Notes under the pieces: model-generated | What the model was told of the DNA's origin: nothing | Seen by the model: only the letters and a program-made list of their open reading frames with translations | The model's database searches: none | Part shown: positions 12,095 to 24,243 of the stretch, piece after piece | Layout: each line of letters opens with the position of its first letter | How positions within the stretch are numbered: position 1 is the stretch's first letter | Program-made: the position numbers and the translations under genes | Source: Prorocentrum cordatum | Taxonomy: Eukaryota > Sar > Dinophyceae > Prorocentrales > Prorocentraceae | Direction: 5' to 3' | NCBI GenBank assembly: GCA_963575745.1 | Contig: CAUYUJ010015754.1 | Coordinates: 62,001-126,000 of the forward strand | Length of the DNA: 64,000 nt

Positions 12095-12110
12095 CCCGTT
12101 GATTGAAGAG

Positions 12111-13202
12111 ATGCTGGTTTACTGCAAGTGCGCATGGAGCGCTCCTGCCGTTTTCCCTGAGCATAGATGCAACTCCGAACCGTTTCCCTACGGTACCATT
12201 GCGCAGCGGGCATATCTCGGAGTCATTCATCCGTGCCCCAGCATTTCTCAAGTGCAGCAGCATCGTGATTTCTTGATTTGTTTCATGCGGAGGCTGAGGT
12301 GGATGCGCCCCTCACATGTCGAAGTTGGTGGTGTTGTTTTTACATTACATTTAAAGGCATCCGAGGCAGCCTCTCATAATGAAAAGTGTCCTCTTCCACG
12401 GAGGAGGTCGAGTAGTCGGCAGGATTCTTCGTCGGAGATGGGCGCGGCACGTCTGAAGGAGGCTATGGTTATGTCAGCGTTTCCCAGGTAATCGATCGTA
12501 GCGCACGTTTGATGCGTTGTCGTTCTGCCGACGGTGGCGGTATACATTTTCATGGCTCGAGGCACGGGACGCGACGGCCAACCTTGCAATGGTCCGCATG
12601 CGGTAACGCTGCGTGTCGGGCAGCACAGACCCTTTCATCATGGCCCGGCTTGAAGCAGTCGCAGTCTAATTTGTGCGGATGCTGGCCTACGCATCCAGAA
12701 TCCCGATTGCAATGTCAGGCCCTTTTGAAAGAAATGCAGCGACGAAGTTACTTTTTTTTCATAGAGTGTGTTGCGTTGCTTCGTAGGATTTTTGGACGCA
12801 GACGGACGCACGAAGGTCCCTCCTCACAAATCGTTTACACATTTGAGGGTACTGCAAGTTAACAAGTCGGTGCTAGATTGTATTGCAGCTTTTTCGGAGA
12901 AGGAGTCAGAACGCAGATGGGATCCAGTTAAGCCGTTTTGGCGGGACGTTCATCGCGTGCTTGAGTGCGCGCAGACAAAACAGCACGTATGCGAGGCGTC
13001 TTTCGTCTGGGCTGTCCGCGAAGCGCAGGGAGGCGGAACTATCTTTGTCTTTGGAGAAGGGGCTTGGCAGCCGATGTCGAACAAGAGAAGCTGTGTCGCA
13101 ATTGCCTGGGGGCCAGTCTCGCTATGCATGCCTGGATCCAGGCGGCGTTGCCAGAGCTGCGTGTGTTTTCGGCCCAATGCAGCGAGGGCCCCAGGGCAGT
13201 GA
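12111..13202 (+). pseudogene. Decayed mRNA-derived locus behind spliced-leader relics
   Basis: An ATG at 12111, 16 nt past the spliced-leader relics, opens a 126-codon ORF to 12491. Further coding-like stretches follow in shifted frames, one reading to 13202 (from about 12768, containing CAQTKQHVCEASFVWAVREA). No family is recognised. The position after the relics, the lack of introns and the frame breaks suggest a decayed processed copy of a spliced-leader mRNA. It could also be unrelated low-complexity-free DNA. Confidence 0.35.
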
Positions 13203-14004
13203 TTACATCTCCTTGAGCAGCAGCTTGAGTATATGAACGCGCAGCATGACAGAGCTACAGTACCATCGCAGATTTCCCTCCTGCGTCAAGACATCCGAGG
13301 TCCTACCGGTACAGGGCGCTACTCTAATGACAAGAGGGCTTGCACAGAAAGAGTACGACCTCCAAGGCAAATCTTAATAGAGCAACCATACAGCGACGAA
13401 GACAAAGGCATCAAGACCAGGTTGCCCCTGTCATGCCTTGCCAGCGGACGAGGAGGAGGAGGAGGAGGAGCAGAAGGAGGAGGAGGAGGAGGAGGAGGAG
13501 CAGCAGGAGTAGGATGAGGATGGGGAGGAGGAAGAAGATGGAGAAGAAGAAGAAGAAGAAGAATAATAATAAGAAAAAGAAAAAGATGAGGAAGCGGAGA
13601 GGAGCAGGCGCGAGAGCGGCGGAGCAGAGGCGTGGGCGCGCAGAGCCCGGATGCCCTGCCGCACAGATGTCCCCCGAGGCCAAGGGTTGCACACGTCCTC
13701 CGCCCAGGGGTCTGGTGTCTCAGGATCCCAGGAGGCAGAGGGCACGGAGCAGCTTCTCCGGGGCACGGGTGCCAGCCCGTGTGATCTCGCTGCAGTGTGC
13801 CCCCTCCTCGTCTTCGAAGCTGTCTACTACTCACTGGGTGGGGCCTGTCCCCAGTCAAAAACCACTGGGTGGAGGATGCGGAGATCTCCCCGCCCCCCCG
13901 GGAACTGAGAATGTCTGTGCCCGCCGCCTCCCGGGGTCCTGGGGCGTTAGCTCCCCGGGCGGCGGACATGCAGAGCAAATCAGCTGGGGGCTCTAGCCCT
14001 CGGC
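13203..14004. other. No gene seen; GGA to GAA tract
   Basis: A purine tract runs from about 13450 to 13590, grading from GGA to GAA units. The rest is GC-rich and without recognisable coding sequence. Confidence 0.5.
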
Positions 14005-14208
14005 GCCTGTTTTTTTTAGACTCTGGCAAGTTTACTTGCATGGACGGGGGGGGGGCTGAGCCTGAAGCAAGCCTGGGGGGTGGGGGGCGCGGAAATCACG
14101 CAAGTCGAAAGGCACTTGCACGCTAGTATTCGCTTGAAGAGGGGCGAGGGGGGGAGGGGGGGGGCGAACGCCATGCAAGTAAACTTGCCTGAATCCAAAA
14201 AAACAGGC
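14005..14208. mobile_element. TIR element family D
   Basis: The left end runs GCCTGTTTTTTTTAGACTC followed by GGCAAGTTTACTTGCATGG. It is inverted at the right end (CCATGCAAGTAAACTTGCC, then TTTTTTTGT complement) over about 45 bp with few mismatches. Each arm carries its own small palindrome (GCAAGTTTACTTGC). At 204 bp with a G-rich interior it looks like a noncoding MITE. Confidence 0.65.
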
Positions 14209-14269
14209 TCTCGGCGCCGCTCTGCCCCTACCCACCAGCTCGTCCAGCTCTCTGCCAGCTCGTCCAGCT

Positions 14270-14323
14270 CTGCGTCGTCGTGATTGTCGCCGTTGCCGGC
14301 GCCGGCGCCGCCGGCGCCGGCGC

Positions 14324-14392
<69 letters not shown>

Positions 14393-14395
14393 AGC
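14270..14395. repeat. GCC/GTC trinucleotide tract
   Basis: GCCGGCGCC repeats pass into (GTC)n, ending at 14393. Apparent Asp-rich ORFs on the minus strand are only repeat translations. Confidence 0.8.
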
Positions 14396-14409
14396 CTGCA
14401 GGTTCGAGG

Positions 14410-15400
14410 TTGATTCGCCAGCAGGCGTGTGCGAACGCCGATAAGTTTCTCCGCATTCGGGCGCTTCTCTTGCGACAGCAGAGGCAGTTCATGGATGTGG
14501 CCAGCCAGGTTGCGAGCAGCCCAGACGGCGCGACCCGTCAGTATCTTAGATGTCTTGGCTGGAACCCATGCTGGGCCAGTCGCCCAGACCGACTAGAGGA
14601 GATCATGGACGAATGTCACAGCTTCGACTGTATGATGTTGGCTTGCACCAAGACGACACGCAGCAGCGCAGATGGATAGGTCCGCAGTCGTCGAGCAGGT
14701 GGTCGTCTGGTGCTGGAGGCTCCTTGTGAGGCGGGACGGCGGCCAGCAGCTTTCAGCAACTCGTCGTGTGGCGTGGCAATCGGCATGCCGCCGAGGGCCC
14801 CCCGCTCCGCGGTCCAGCGGACGTGGGCGAGCCCAGTTGGTGCTCCAGGACGTGCCCTTGCTGTCAGGGTGAAGTTTCAGAATGTTGACGTGCTGGCAGT
14901 GAGCATGGATTTCCCGCCGCAAGGTCGAAGTAACCAGCCGGAGTCAAGACTGGGGGTTGTAAGTTGTTAATGGGGTGGCTGGGTTGCGTCTTAGCTTGTG
15001 TACCGACCAGTTGCATGCCGATGATATCTATGTTTATGGACTTGAACGATGGGATAGGCGATAGACATTGCGAGAGCGGCCTCGAGCGCGTGAATGACTA
15101 GGTGGTCGGTGCCCCCACGAAGGAGCGCATCAAAGGAGGAACAGGCCAACGCATGAGGGATCTTGGTGACCACAAGTTATGCATGGGCCCGCCACCGAGT
15201 GATCGACACTTTCTATGGTGAGACGGGCTCGAGCCGCGCCGATTACATGGCATTCCCCCAGGGCATCTGCCCGCTAGTGGGAAGTTGCCAGGTCGTCCCG
15301 CGACTCGGCGCAAAACTGCAGGCGCTCAAGGGTACGCCGCCGCGGGGCCACCTTCCCGTCCAGTGCTGCATTGAGTACCGTAAGTATGGAGTGCCGGACC
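14410..15400 (+). pseudogene. Non-LTR retrotransposon endonuclease domain, decayed
   Basis: Pieces in several frames match the order of motifs in an exonuclease-endonuclease-phosphatase (AP-type) nuclease of LINE elements. Near 14545 is LRCLGWNP followed by LEEIMDECHSFDCMML (the WN start and the 'what is hidden' helix). Near 14770 is SSCGVAIGM, then RALAVRVKFQNVDVLAV. Near 15235 is SRADYMAFP (the SRIDY box), and near 15345 is GHLPVQ (the SDHxPV box, with its Asp lost). At least three frame changes break it. This would be the N-terminal part of an ORF2 protein that nicks target DNA. The family order is known; the identification is by eye. Confidence 0.6.
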
Positions 15401-16588
15401 CAGCCAAGATCACTGCTGAGGTCGCGCGTGGGGACCGCGCGAAGATGATGGAGTCTGTGCGCGCTGGAGCAGGGCGGGAACCATTTCCGACTGAGGTGAA
15501 GGCGGCCCTTCAGACGTTGCCAGTCCATTCGTACATCGACTGGGACTCGCCCGACACCATCTTCGAGGGATTGGAGATGTGTGTGCGTGTGTGTGTGCGA
15601 TGCTGCTGCGCGCCACTTCGGCGCGCAGCAAGGCCATGGCGAGCCCTTCTCCTCCTTCGCCGCTGAGCGCTGGCAGCTGCTGCGCCGCCGCGTGGAGCTC
15701 AGAGGGTCGACGTCGGGCGCTACTGAGGAGGGGGCCGAGAGGATAGACGCGCAACTGAAGGTCGTCTCGAAGTTGCTGTCGGCGAAGCGGCGAAAGCACC
15801 AGACACGGCGAGTGGCCGCGCTGATGGACGAGGCCGCATGCAGGCGGAGGTGATGAAGGCTTGCAGGGCGGCCGCATACTGCCGCTACGGCTCTATGCGA
15901 CGCGGCGGGCGCCTGTTCGCCCCGGCGCCGCCTTCGGCAGCGGAGTGGCTCGAGACATGGCCGAAGGAGAGCCACCTTGGCAACGTGCAGGCCTGCGAGA
16001 TTGAGTGTGAGGAATGGCGAGCACAGCGGGGGGAACTGATGTGCGATGGCGTTGAGGGCGAGGAGATTGCGGAGCTGGTCAAGAGCGACATCAGGAGCAT
16101 CAGGAGCTACTTGTGCCGCGCGGTCTAGAGGAGACTAGCGCCACCTGGGACGCAGCCCTGTGAGCTCTGGCCGATGCTTCTGTTGCCGAACTACCGCGTG
16201 AGCCAGAAACGAGGCCTCGGCAAGCGGCCGATCCCGCCCATGGACTCGTGCCATTTCCTGCTGCGCCTCGGGGTGCCCGAGATGAATCCCCACGATTGCG
16301 TTCCATTGTGCTGGTGGTGGTCTCGTGGCGCTGGGCTGCTGGGGAATTTTACACCTGGCTCCTAAGGCCGCAGGGGCATTCATATTATGTCGTCGAGTGG
16401 CAGAGTTTTTTTTTGCCACGCGCCTCCGACTCGAGCCGGCGAGCCTAGGGCTCGGCCTCCGTAGGCGCTGCAGGAGAGAGGAGGCCATCCTAGTGGCCAA
16501 CGCCATGGCGTGGCGTTTGCGACAGTGTAACCGTTCTATCTGCGTCTGTTCCAAAGACATGGCCGACGCCTTTGCTTCGACGCAGTGA
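15401..16588 (+). pseudogene. LINE ORF2 linker and start of reverse transcriptase, truncated
   Basis: The decayed endonuclease continues into an Arg/Leu-rich helical linker (AERWQLLRRRVELR near 15655, AKRRKHQTRRVAALMDEA near 15785), interrupted by a GTGTGTGC microsatellite near 15580. Frames then alternate through RRGGRLFAPAPPSAAEWLETW (about 15900). At 16450-16588 is LGLRRRCRREEAILVANA, WRLRQ and CSKDMADAFAS. The last matches reverse-transcriptase motifs around the first catalytic Asp (DMADAF). It stops there, so the palm, thumb and C-terminus are missing. A 3'-truncated copy is unusual for LINEs, which normally lose the 5' end. Confidence 0.55.
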
Positions 16589-17340
<752 letters not shown>

Positions 17341-18357
17341 AGGAACTTGTCATCGCGAGGTCGAGGAACGAATTTGAGCCACACGTAGCAGTCTTTGTTC
17401 GCTTGGAGGTGTCTGGGGCCCCCCAGGGATTCCGCGCCGCATGCGCCATTGTTTACTGCGAGCCCTTGCAGTGAATACCATGCGTGCAGGTCTGGGCGGG
17501 GTTCGCTCCATCGAGCGTGGACGCTGGCAAGCTAGACGGAGCTTTACCAGGACGCAACAGGGTGGCCATGCTCGGCGAAACCACCTCGCGGGGCGGATAT
17601 CGCCCCAAACCTTTGACGACCCCGCAGATGCCCCGTCGCTGGCGATTCGGGGAGAGTTGGCTCGAGTTGAGATTGATGCGCCTTCGCATGTATAAGAGCT
17701 GGGCTTCAGAGCCCCAGCGACGCGTGCAGGTGCTATGCGTGCTCTTCGGTGATGTTCCTGCGTGCCCTCGTTTCCCCCGCGTCTAGAATGGTCGCCCTAC
17801 AGTGTGCGCCTCGCCCTTTGCGCGGCAAGAAGTTAGAGATCTCGAGTTTTGCGGATGACAAACTTGAGTGGGGCATCCCCGGGGCTTCCGCATCCAATTC
17901 AGGCTTGTTTCAGGATAGCGAGGCGTGAGGGGAATTCTGCAGAATCGATTTCCACGAAAGCCGACAGCAACAATACACGGTGTGCATTCTCCCATCGTGG
18001 CCTGGGCCTTTCTTCCCTTTTCCCTCCCCTTGGTCCGTCTGCTGCTGCGCCTGCTGCCCCTCCTGCCTCTTCCCGTTCCTCTACCGCGGCCGAGGAGGTG
18101 AGTGCGTTTCGATGATGGGTGGTGAACGATGGGGGCCCCCTTGCGACACTAGTTTTCTAATTCAGAAGGGGCTCCTCAATCGCATCCGTTTTTGCCCATC
18201 ATGTCCGAAATCTTGCCCCGGTTGAAACGAGGACAAGTGCGTGCGCATGTAGTAAACCAGTTTTTGCCACTCGAGCGGCTGCCTGCAGACGCCAGCAGGG
18301 CTCGCTTCAACAGCGCCACTGTTTTACGAAAAGGCCCCTTCGGCCCTGGTTCCTGAG
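17341..18357. other. No gene seen; possible retroelement debris
   Basis: Short coding-like runs occur, for example MPRRWRFGESWLELRLMRLRMY near 17630, but no motif can be assigned. The Arg/Leu style resembles the broken LINE upstream. A CT-rich patch lies at 18000-18080. Confidence 0.35.
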
Positions 18358-19041
18358 ATGTCCCCTGGCTGCTTAGATTGTCCGTGCGGCGATTTTTCGG
18401 CGCGAGCCTTTGATGAGTTGTGCTGCTATCTAAAACAGCATCTTCCGTGGTCAGAGTTTCGGCAGCTGGCAGGCGGCGCGCCGGGGGGCGCGGCGGTGGC
18501 GCTTCCAGACTGGCGCAGCCAGACGGCGAAGCGCCGCGCAGAGGAGGGCCCCAAAGAGATTGCCGTCGCGAAGGATGAGGCAGGAGCAGGCAACCAGGAA
18601 CGTAATAGGGGCCGCGCAGGCCACAAGGGACTCGCGAAAGCGCGCGCCGAACTGCTGCTGATCTTCGCCAGGGAAGTGGCCGACGTCGGCGCCTGCGTCT
18701 TCCACGAGTGGTTCTTCCCAGCCGAGAAGGGAGTCGTGCAGGCCGTGGTCCGAGCGGACAAGCTGTGCGACGGGTTCAGCGAGGAGATGAAGCAGGGGGC
18801 GCAGTCTGGCGGCAACCCAGACTTTCGAGCTCGAGGCGCACCTCACCTGCGCGTGTTCATGGCCCTCGTCGTCTACTGCCCTGCGAAGGGGAGTCAGGGG
18901 GACAAGAGCGTGGCCGACGCAGTGTCGGATCTTCTCGATCGCCTCAACAGTCAGATCAGCAATCTGTCGCTGCAGCACCTTGGGCGGATCGTGAAGCGCG
19001 GCCGCGTGAAGGTGCAGGAGAAGAAGATGGCGGGCAGCTGA
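18358..19041 (+). CDS. Uncharacterised 227-aa ORF of dinoflagellate retroelement type
   Basis: An ATG-initiated ORF of 227 codons has balanced composition and no repeat character. Central helical text includes ARAELLLIFAREV, GACVFHEWFFPAEKGVV and GAPHLRVFMALVV; the C-terminus is basic (KRGRVKVQEKKMAGS). From memory, the 'PHLxVFxAL' layout resembles ORFs that sit upstream of non-LTR elements in dinoflagellate genomes, which would make it an ORF1 or RNA-binding-like protein; this was not searched. No catalytic motif is visible. Coding-like sequence continues in another frame at 19056-19370 (ETLSAVIDAEQGECVGG), so the protein may once have been longer. Confidence 0.45.
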   Translation: MSPGCLDCPCGDFSARAFDELCCYLKQHLPWSEFRQLAGGAPGGAAVALPDWRSQTAKRRAEEGPKEIAVAKDEAGAGNQERNRGRAGHKGLAKARAELLLIFAREVADVGACVFHEWFFPAEKGVVQAVVRADKLCDGFSEEMKQGAQSGGNPDFRARGAPHLRVFMALVVYCPAKGSQGDKSVADAVSDLLDRLNSQISNLSLQHLGRIVKRGRVKVQEKKMAGS

Positions 19042-19370
19042 TGGCGACGCTCTAGTTGAACACCCATCGGCACGACAATGCGGGGGCGAGGCTGTGCGAG
19101 ACACTGTCGGCGGTGATCGACGCGGAGCAGGGCGAGTGCGTGGGGGGGGCTCAGCCGAGGGGTCCTCTGGAGCGCGACGTGTCGCGCATGTCGGACGGCC
19201 AGTGGAAGTCTCTGGCAGCAGCAGTTGCACGAGTGCTCGCCGTTCTTTTTCTACCCGCGTTCCGAGGGAGCTTGCGCAGAGTGAGAGACTGCCTCGCTGA
19301 TCGAGCGAGGCCTTTTGACCAGGGATTTTGCGAATCGTGCGAGCGGTACTTCAGTAGCTCACGGATATGA

Positions 19371-20034
19371 GTCCGTTGGGCTACCATCCATACCAGTTTT
19401 GTTGCTGCCACGGCACTCAGTAGTCAAGGGAAAAGGGTCGGGGTGGGAGTTGGGCTAAGGGGGTTGGGTCGTGGGAGGAAGGCCGTGGCATGCCTGGCGC
19501 TTTGCGAGTTGGGGCCCCTATCTGCTATCTGGGGCTGCGTGTTCAGGGGGGGGGGGCCCGTCAGGGCCAGTGCTGCCTCGAGCAGAGCGTGGTCGCACCT
19601 GCTCTCCATAGCTTATGCCGTCGGCTGTGTAGCAGCCTGCCCAGAGTTCTAAGCCATGCTGCTAGATGGAGTGCAGAGCGCTCCATGGGTGCTTGTCTTG
19701 TCTTGTCATCGTCGTCGTCGTCGTCGTGATCGTCGTTGTGATCGCTGTAGTCGTCGTCGTAGTCGTCGTTGTCGTTTTGGTTGTCGTCGTGATCGTCGTC
19801 GTCCTCGTCACCGTGGTTGTCCTCGTCGCCGTCGTCGTCCTCGCCCTCGCCCACCCCTCCCCCGCGCGCGCCGCCGGACCGCGGCAGGGCCCCTGGCCGT
19901 CGCCGATCGGGGCGCCGAGGCGGCGGCCGCGAGCGGCGTGCCAGCCGCGCCGCCGGCCGCGGAGGAGGAGGCGGGTCCCTGCAGACGTGCTCGCGGCGTG
20001 CCGGCCTTCCACGGTCGTGCGACGCTGATGCCGT

Positions 20035-20069
<35 letters not shown>

Positions 20070-20108
20070 CCGCGCCCCCGACCCCGACCCCGACCCCGCC
20101 CCCGCCGC

Positions 20109-20185
<77 letters not shown>

Positions 20186-20280
20186 GCGGCGGCGGCGGCT
20201 GCGGAGGAGGAGGCGGCGAGCCTTGGCAGGCGTGCTCGCGGCGTGCCGCCCCCCACGGGCGCTTGCGCCTGTTGTCAGAC

Positions 20281-20281
<1 letters not shown>
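19371..20281. repeat. GTC/GAC/GCC trinucleotide tracts
   Basis: (GTC)n with many variants runs about 19706-19850. A GACGCC hexamer array covers about 20030-20065, then (CCGACC)n, (GCC)n and (GAC)n to 20210. G-runs occur near 19550. No gene is seen. Confidence 0.8.

Positions 20282-20341
<60 letters not shown>
20282..20341 (-). repeat. Poly(T) run of 60
   Basis: Sixty uninterrupted T, followed by G and T7. On the minus strand this is a poly(A) tail. It could mark the 3' end of a retroposed transcript, although no coding sequence is recognised on the minus strand just upstream of it (above 20341 in window coordinates). Confidence 0.9.
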
Positions 20342-20342
<1 letters not shown>

Positions 20343-20619
20343 TTTTTTTCGATTTTGTGGCACGATTTGGGTGGAGTTCATTTCTTCGTTGCTTTTGGGC
20401 CTTGGGACCGTCACAGATCGATCTGTGTCGCAACATGGCGCAGAAAAGGTGGGGTCCAGGGCCAGGGTTCCAGTCGTGAGTTCTTGGCGCTTCACGAATC
20501 CCCACGAGAACTTCGCTAGCGCCTTCGCTAGCCGACGCGACCGAAACAAATTCCCCACGAACCCCGTCAGAAACAGTTTGCCAGGCGAGTTGAAGCGTTG
20601 TTGTGAAAGGTTTTCGGGG

Positions 20620-21190
20620 GTCTCTTGGAGCCATCTTGGGACTCTCTTGAGGTCCTCTTGGGGCCCTCTAAGGGACCTTTTGGGGCCATTTTGGGGTCCT
20701 CCTGGGCCTGTTTCAGGCGGGTCTGAGAGGTCTCTTGGGGCCGTTGTGGCCCCCGCAGCTCAAAAGGAGGGGGGTCCTAAATTCAGGCCCCCCCCATCGG
20801 ACGCTCAAAAACTACCTCTGGGGGCCTTGGGGCGCTCTTGGGGTGCTCTTGGGTGCTCTTGGGGCCCCCTAGGGTCCCTCTTGGGCCCCTCTTGGTGCTC
20901 TCTTGGGCCGTTTCGGGGCCATCTTGAGGCCTCGGAAGTCCACCAGAAACGAAAAGGCGAGAACGCACGAATCAATAATTTCCCGCAGGATTTGGATCAT
21001 TTTGGCCTCTTGGCAGGGTCCTTGGAGGGCTCGGAGGGCACTTGAAACCATCTTGGGGCTGTCTTGGGGCGTCTTCGACGTATGTGGGAGACTACCTTGA
21101 GCCATCTTCAGCCTTCTTGAACCATCTTGGAGGCCATCTTGGGCTCTCTGAGGCCCTCTTGGAGCCATCTTGGGCCATCTTAGGCGCTCT
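20620..21190. repeat. Diverged CTTGGGGCC/CATCTTGG satellite
   Basis: A 10-13 bp unit such as TCTTGGGGCCATCT repeats irregularly through the whole stretch, with an AT-rich interruption near 20935-21005. No coding sequence is present. Confidence 0.7.
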
Positions 21191-22349
21191 AGCGCCTCTC
21201 GCCCCCCCCCCCTCCCAGGCCCAGAGGAGGGGGTAGGGGGAGGGGCGGTATCCCTCCCCCAAGCAGGGGAAGGAGGGGTTGTGGAAAGAGAGAAGACAAA
21301 ACTCGTTCAAGCACCCACGTCCAGAGGGCTGGTGGGATTGTTACTCTGTTGCAGTATTCCGCGGTTTGTCTTCGGACGTTTTGTCAGTTCTTGGAGGTTT
21401 TCCTGCCTCGGGGGATGCATTCTGGCAGCTGCGCCTTGCCGCGGTCGTTTAGGGGGTGCCCGGAGCGGTCGCCAGAGGCCAGAGTTGTGGCCCAGAGGGC
21501 AGACGTGCTCGCGTCATGCACACCCTCGCGGCGGAAGGTTTTTGGCCGTCTTTGGCTTCCCACGGACGGCCGCCGGGCATTGGGACCATCAAGGCACGGC
21601 TCGGGATGGAAAACCGGCCCCAGGGGCAGAGTCGGGGTCTCTTGATCCTGTCCTGAAGAAGCCGGCTTGGCGGGGTCTCTGGAGCAGAGATAGAGGAGGA
21701 AGATCTGCCAGATACCGATACTGTCGCTCGTCCTGGAGATCCTTCGTTACCACGGCCAGATTCTCTTCGAAATGTTTGGTCATATTGTATCCCAGTCGAG
21801 GAGGAGGAGGAGGAGGAGGAGGAGGAGGAGGAGGAGGAGGAGGAGGAGGAGGAGGGAGGAGGAGAAACGGGGAGGAGGAGGGGAGGAGGAGGAGGAGAAA
21901 GTAGAGGAGAAGCAGCCAGTCGCTGTACCTGGGCTCAACTGCCTACCAGCTACAGATACTATTGTTTTACGTGACCAGTTAAAACACCGAAAGGTAGACA
22001 TGGCAGTCACACTACAGTCCTACATCAATGTGGTCCCCCGCGACACTACCAACGACACACCAACGACACCATCTACACCACCAGCGACTCATCGTCGCTG
22101 GGCGACACTTAATGGATACATATCCACAAGGGTCTACGACACCACGTACGACAACCAGACCGAGACAGAACATGTCTGGGGACTACATCGGGGACTACTA
22201 CAACCAGACCGAGACAGAACATGTCTGGGAGCCACGTTCTTGGGAATACATCGGTGGCGTGTACTCCATCGGCCAGAGGTCGGGAACCATACATGATGCA
22301 GAATGCCCTCTGACTCCGCTGAGGCACGGCTTTCTCATACTCAATTGCA
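21191..22349. other. No gene seen; GGA tract and short duplications
   Basis: (GGA)n runs about 21797-21900. A 28-bp sequence containing ACCAGACCGAGACAGAAC is duplicated (22159 and 22206). Nothing else is recognised. Confidence 0.5.
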
Positions 22350-23960
22350 TCGTCTCCAACACAACACCCAGTGCTCAACAGCCGCCGTCTCCAGCACAAC
22401 ACTCAGTACTCAATATCACCCCGCTGCAATAGAGAGAATCCTTAGAAATTGTATTCACATCCCGATCCCTACGCCCGCCGCCGGCCCGCCGCCCCCCCGC
22501 CCGCCCGCCGTGCTTCCGTGTTCAATACAAAACCCGTACTGCGCAGCATCCGTCTTCAACACAACAACTGGTACTCCACAGCCTCCGTCTCCAACACAAA
22601 ACCAAGTGTTCAACAGCCTCCCGTTGCAAGAGAGGGTCCTTAGGAGTTCCCTTGGAAACCCGATCCGCCCGCCCGCCGCCCGCCGTCCACCTCGTATTCA
22701 ACAGCATCCCGCTGCAAGAGAGCATCCTTAGAATTTCTACTAAGATTCCGATCCGCCCGCCGCCGGCCCGCCGCCCGCCGCCGTGCTTCCGTGCACACCC
22801 GGTACTCAACACAACATGTGGTATTGAACAGCCTCCGTCTCCAACACAGCACCCAGTGTTCAACAGCATCCGACTGCAAGGGAGGATCCTTAGGGGTTCT
22901 ATTGAGATCCGCCTGCCCGCCGCCGGACCGCCCGCCCGCCGCCCGCCCGCCGTGCTTCCGTGTTCAACACGTTCTAACACCGGGTATTGATCATCCATCT
23001 CCAACACGACACCCAGTAGTCAACAGCCTCCGTCTCCAGCGCGACACCGTTGCAGGAGAGAGTCCTCAGAAGTTCGATTGAAAACCCGATCCGCCCGCCC
23101 GCCGCCAGCTGTCCGCTCGCCCGCCGCCCGCCCATCGCCCACCCCCCGCCGCCCGCCCCCCGCCGCCCGCCCCCCGCGCTTCCGTGTTCAGCACAAGACC
23201 CAGTACGCAAAAACATAAGTTTCCAACACAAGCCTCGCTTTTCTCAGGAGGGGAAACAACACATAGACACAATTCATCGGCGATTCCCAGAAAATATAGG
23301 AAAATATGGGACGTGGGGGGGAAGACAAAAACTCAGAAAATATGGGAAAACATGGGGGATATCTTTATTTGTGTGTATTTATTTGTGTGTCCCAGTTCCC
23401 CTTCATACTCCACAGCCTTCGTCTCCAAGACAGCACTCGGTACTCGACAGCAGCCCGCTGCTCGAGAGAACCCTTTGGGCGTCTTGTGAACATCCAGATC
23501 CGCCCGCCCGCCGCGGGCCCGGCGCCCGCCGCCCGCCCGCCGCGCTTCCGCGTCGAGCATACCACGCCGTATTCCACAGCATCCTTCCTCAACGCAACGC
23601 CCAGGACTCAACAGCTTTCGTCTCTAACACAACACTCAGTGCTCCACAGCATCTCGCTGCGAGCGAGAATCCTTATGCTTTTTTGTTCTTTTGAAAAAAA
23701 AAAAAACACCGAATGCTCGACAGCATCCGTCTTCAACACAACACCCGGAATATTCAGCAGCCTCCGTCTCCAAGGCAACGCTCAGGAGTCAACAGCGCAC
23801 CGCTGCAAGGGAGAATCCTTGGGAGTTTTATTGAAGTCCTGATCCGCCCGTGTGCCGCCGGCCCGCTGCCCAGCAGCCCGCCGCTCGTCCGCCGTGCTTC
23901 TGTGTTCAACACAGCACCCTCTCTGCTTCCGTGTTGAACACAACATTCAGTACTCAACAT
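22350..23960 (+). repeat. ~170-bp satellite E array
   Basis: About eight diverged units share the order TCCAACACAACACCCAGT, CAACAGCCTCCGTCTCC, GCTGCAAGAGAGAATCCTTA, CGATCCGCCCGCC, then CCGTGCTTCCGTGTTCAACA. The array is split at 23244-23405 by a family B repeat. An A13 run lies at 23694-23706. ORFs here are repeat translations. Confidence 0.8.
23244..23405 (+). mobile_element. Dispersed repeat family B, copy 2, inside satellite E
   Basis: The left end TCAGGAGGGGAAACAACACA and right end GTGTGTCCCAGTTCCCCTTC align with copy 1 at 231 over the full ~160 bp. It interrupts a satellite that resumes on the other side, which is direct evidence that family B moves. Confidence 0.8.
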
Positions 23961-23984
23961 CACCCGTCTCCCTCACAACACAAC

Positions 23985-24235
23985 CCCCAACCCCGCTTGA
24001 ACTTCTTTGAGAAGCCATCTTGAGGGTTTCGGAAGGGAGAGCCCCCAAACCCACCTGAACTCCTCTGAAACGATCCCTTGAGGAGGTTCTCGGGGAGGGG
24101 AAACCCGCCAACTCCTTACCCCCCAAAAAACTGTCTTCCGAAGGGGGTTCCGACGGACAAACTCACCAAACCTTCCAATTTCCCCCAACAACCTTGCCTG
24201 AGGGGGGGGGGTCCGGGGAGAGGAACTCGCATGAT
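23985..24235. repeat. Satellite F, short array
   Basis: Units carry a GAGGGGGTTC-like block, a run of C, then AACTCNCC and AACCTTCC. They match the longer array at 25905-27075 but are more diverged. Confidence 0.55.
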
Positions 24236-24243
24236 AAAACAAA

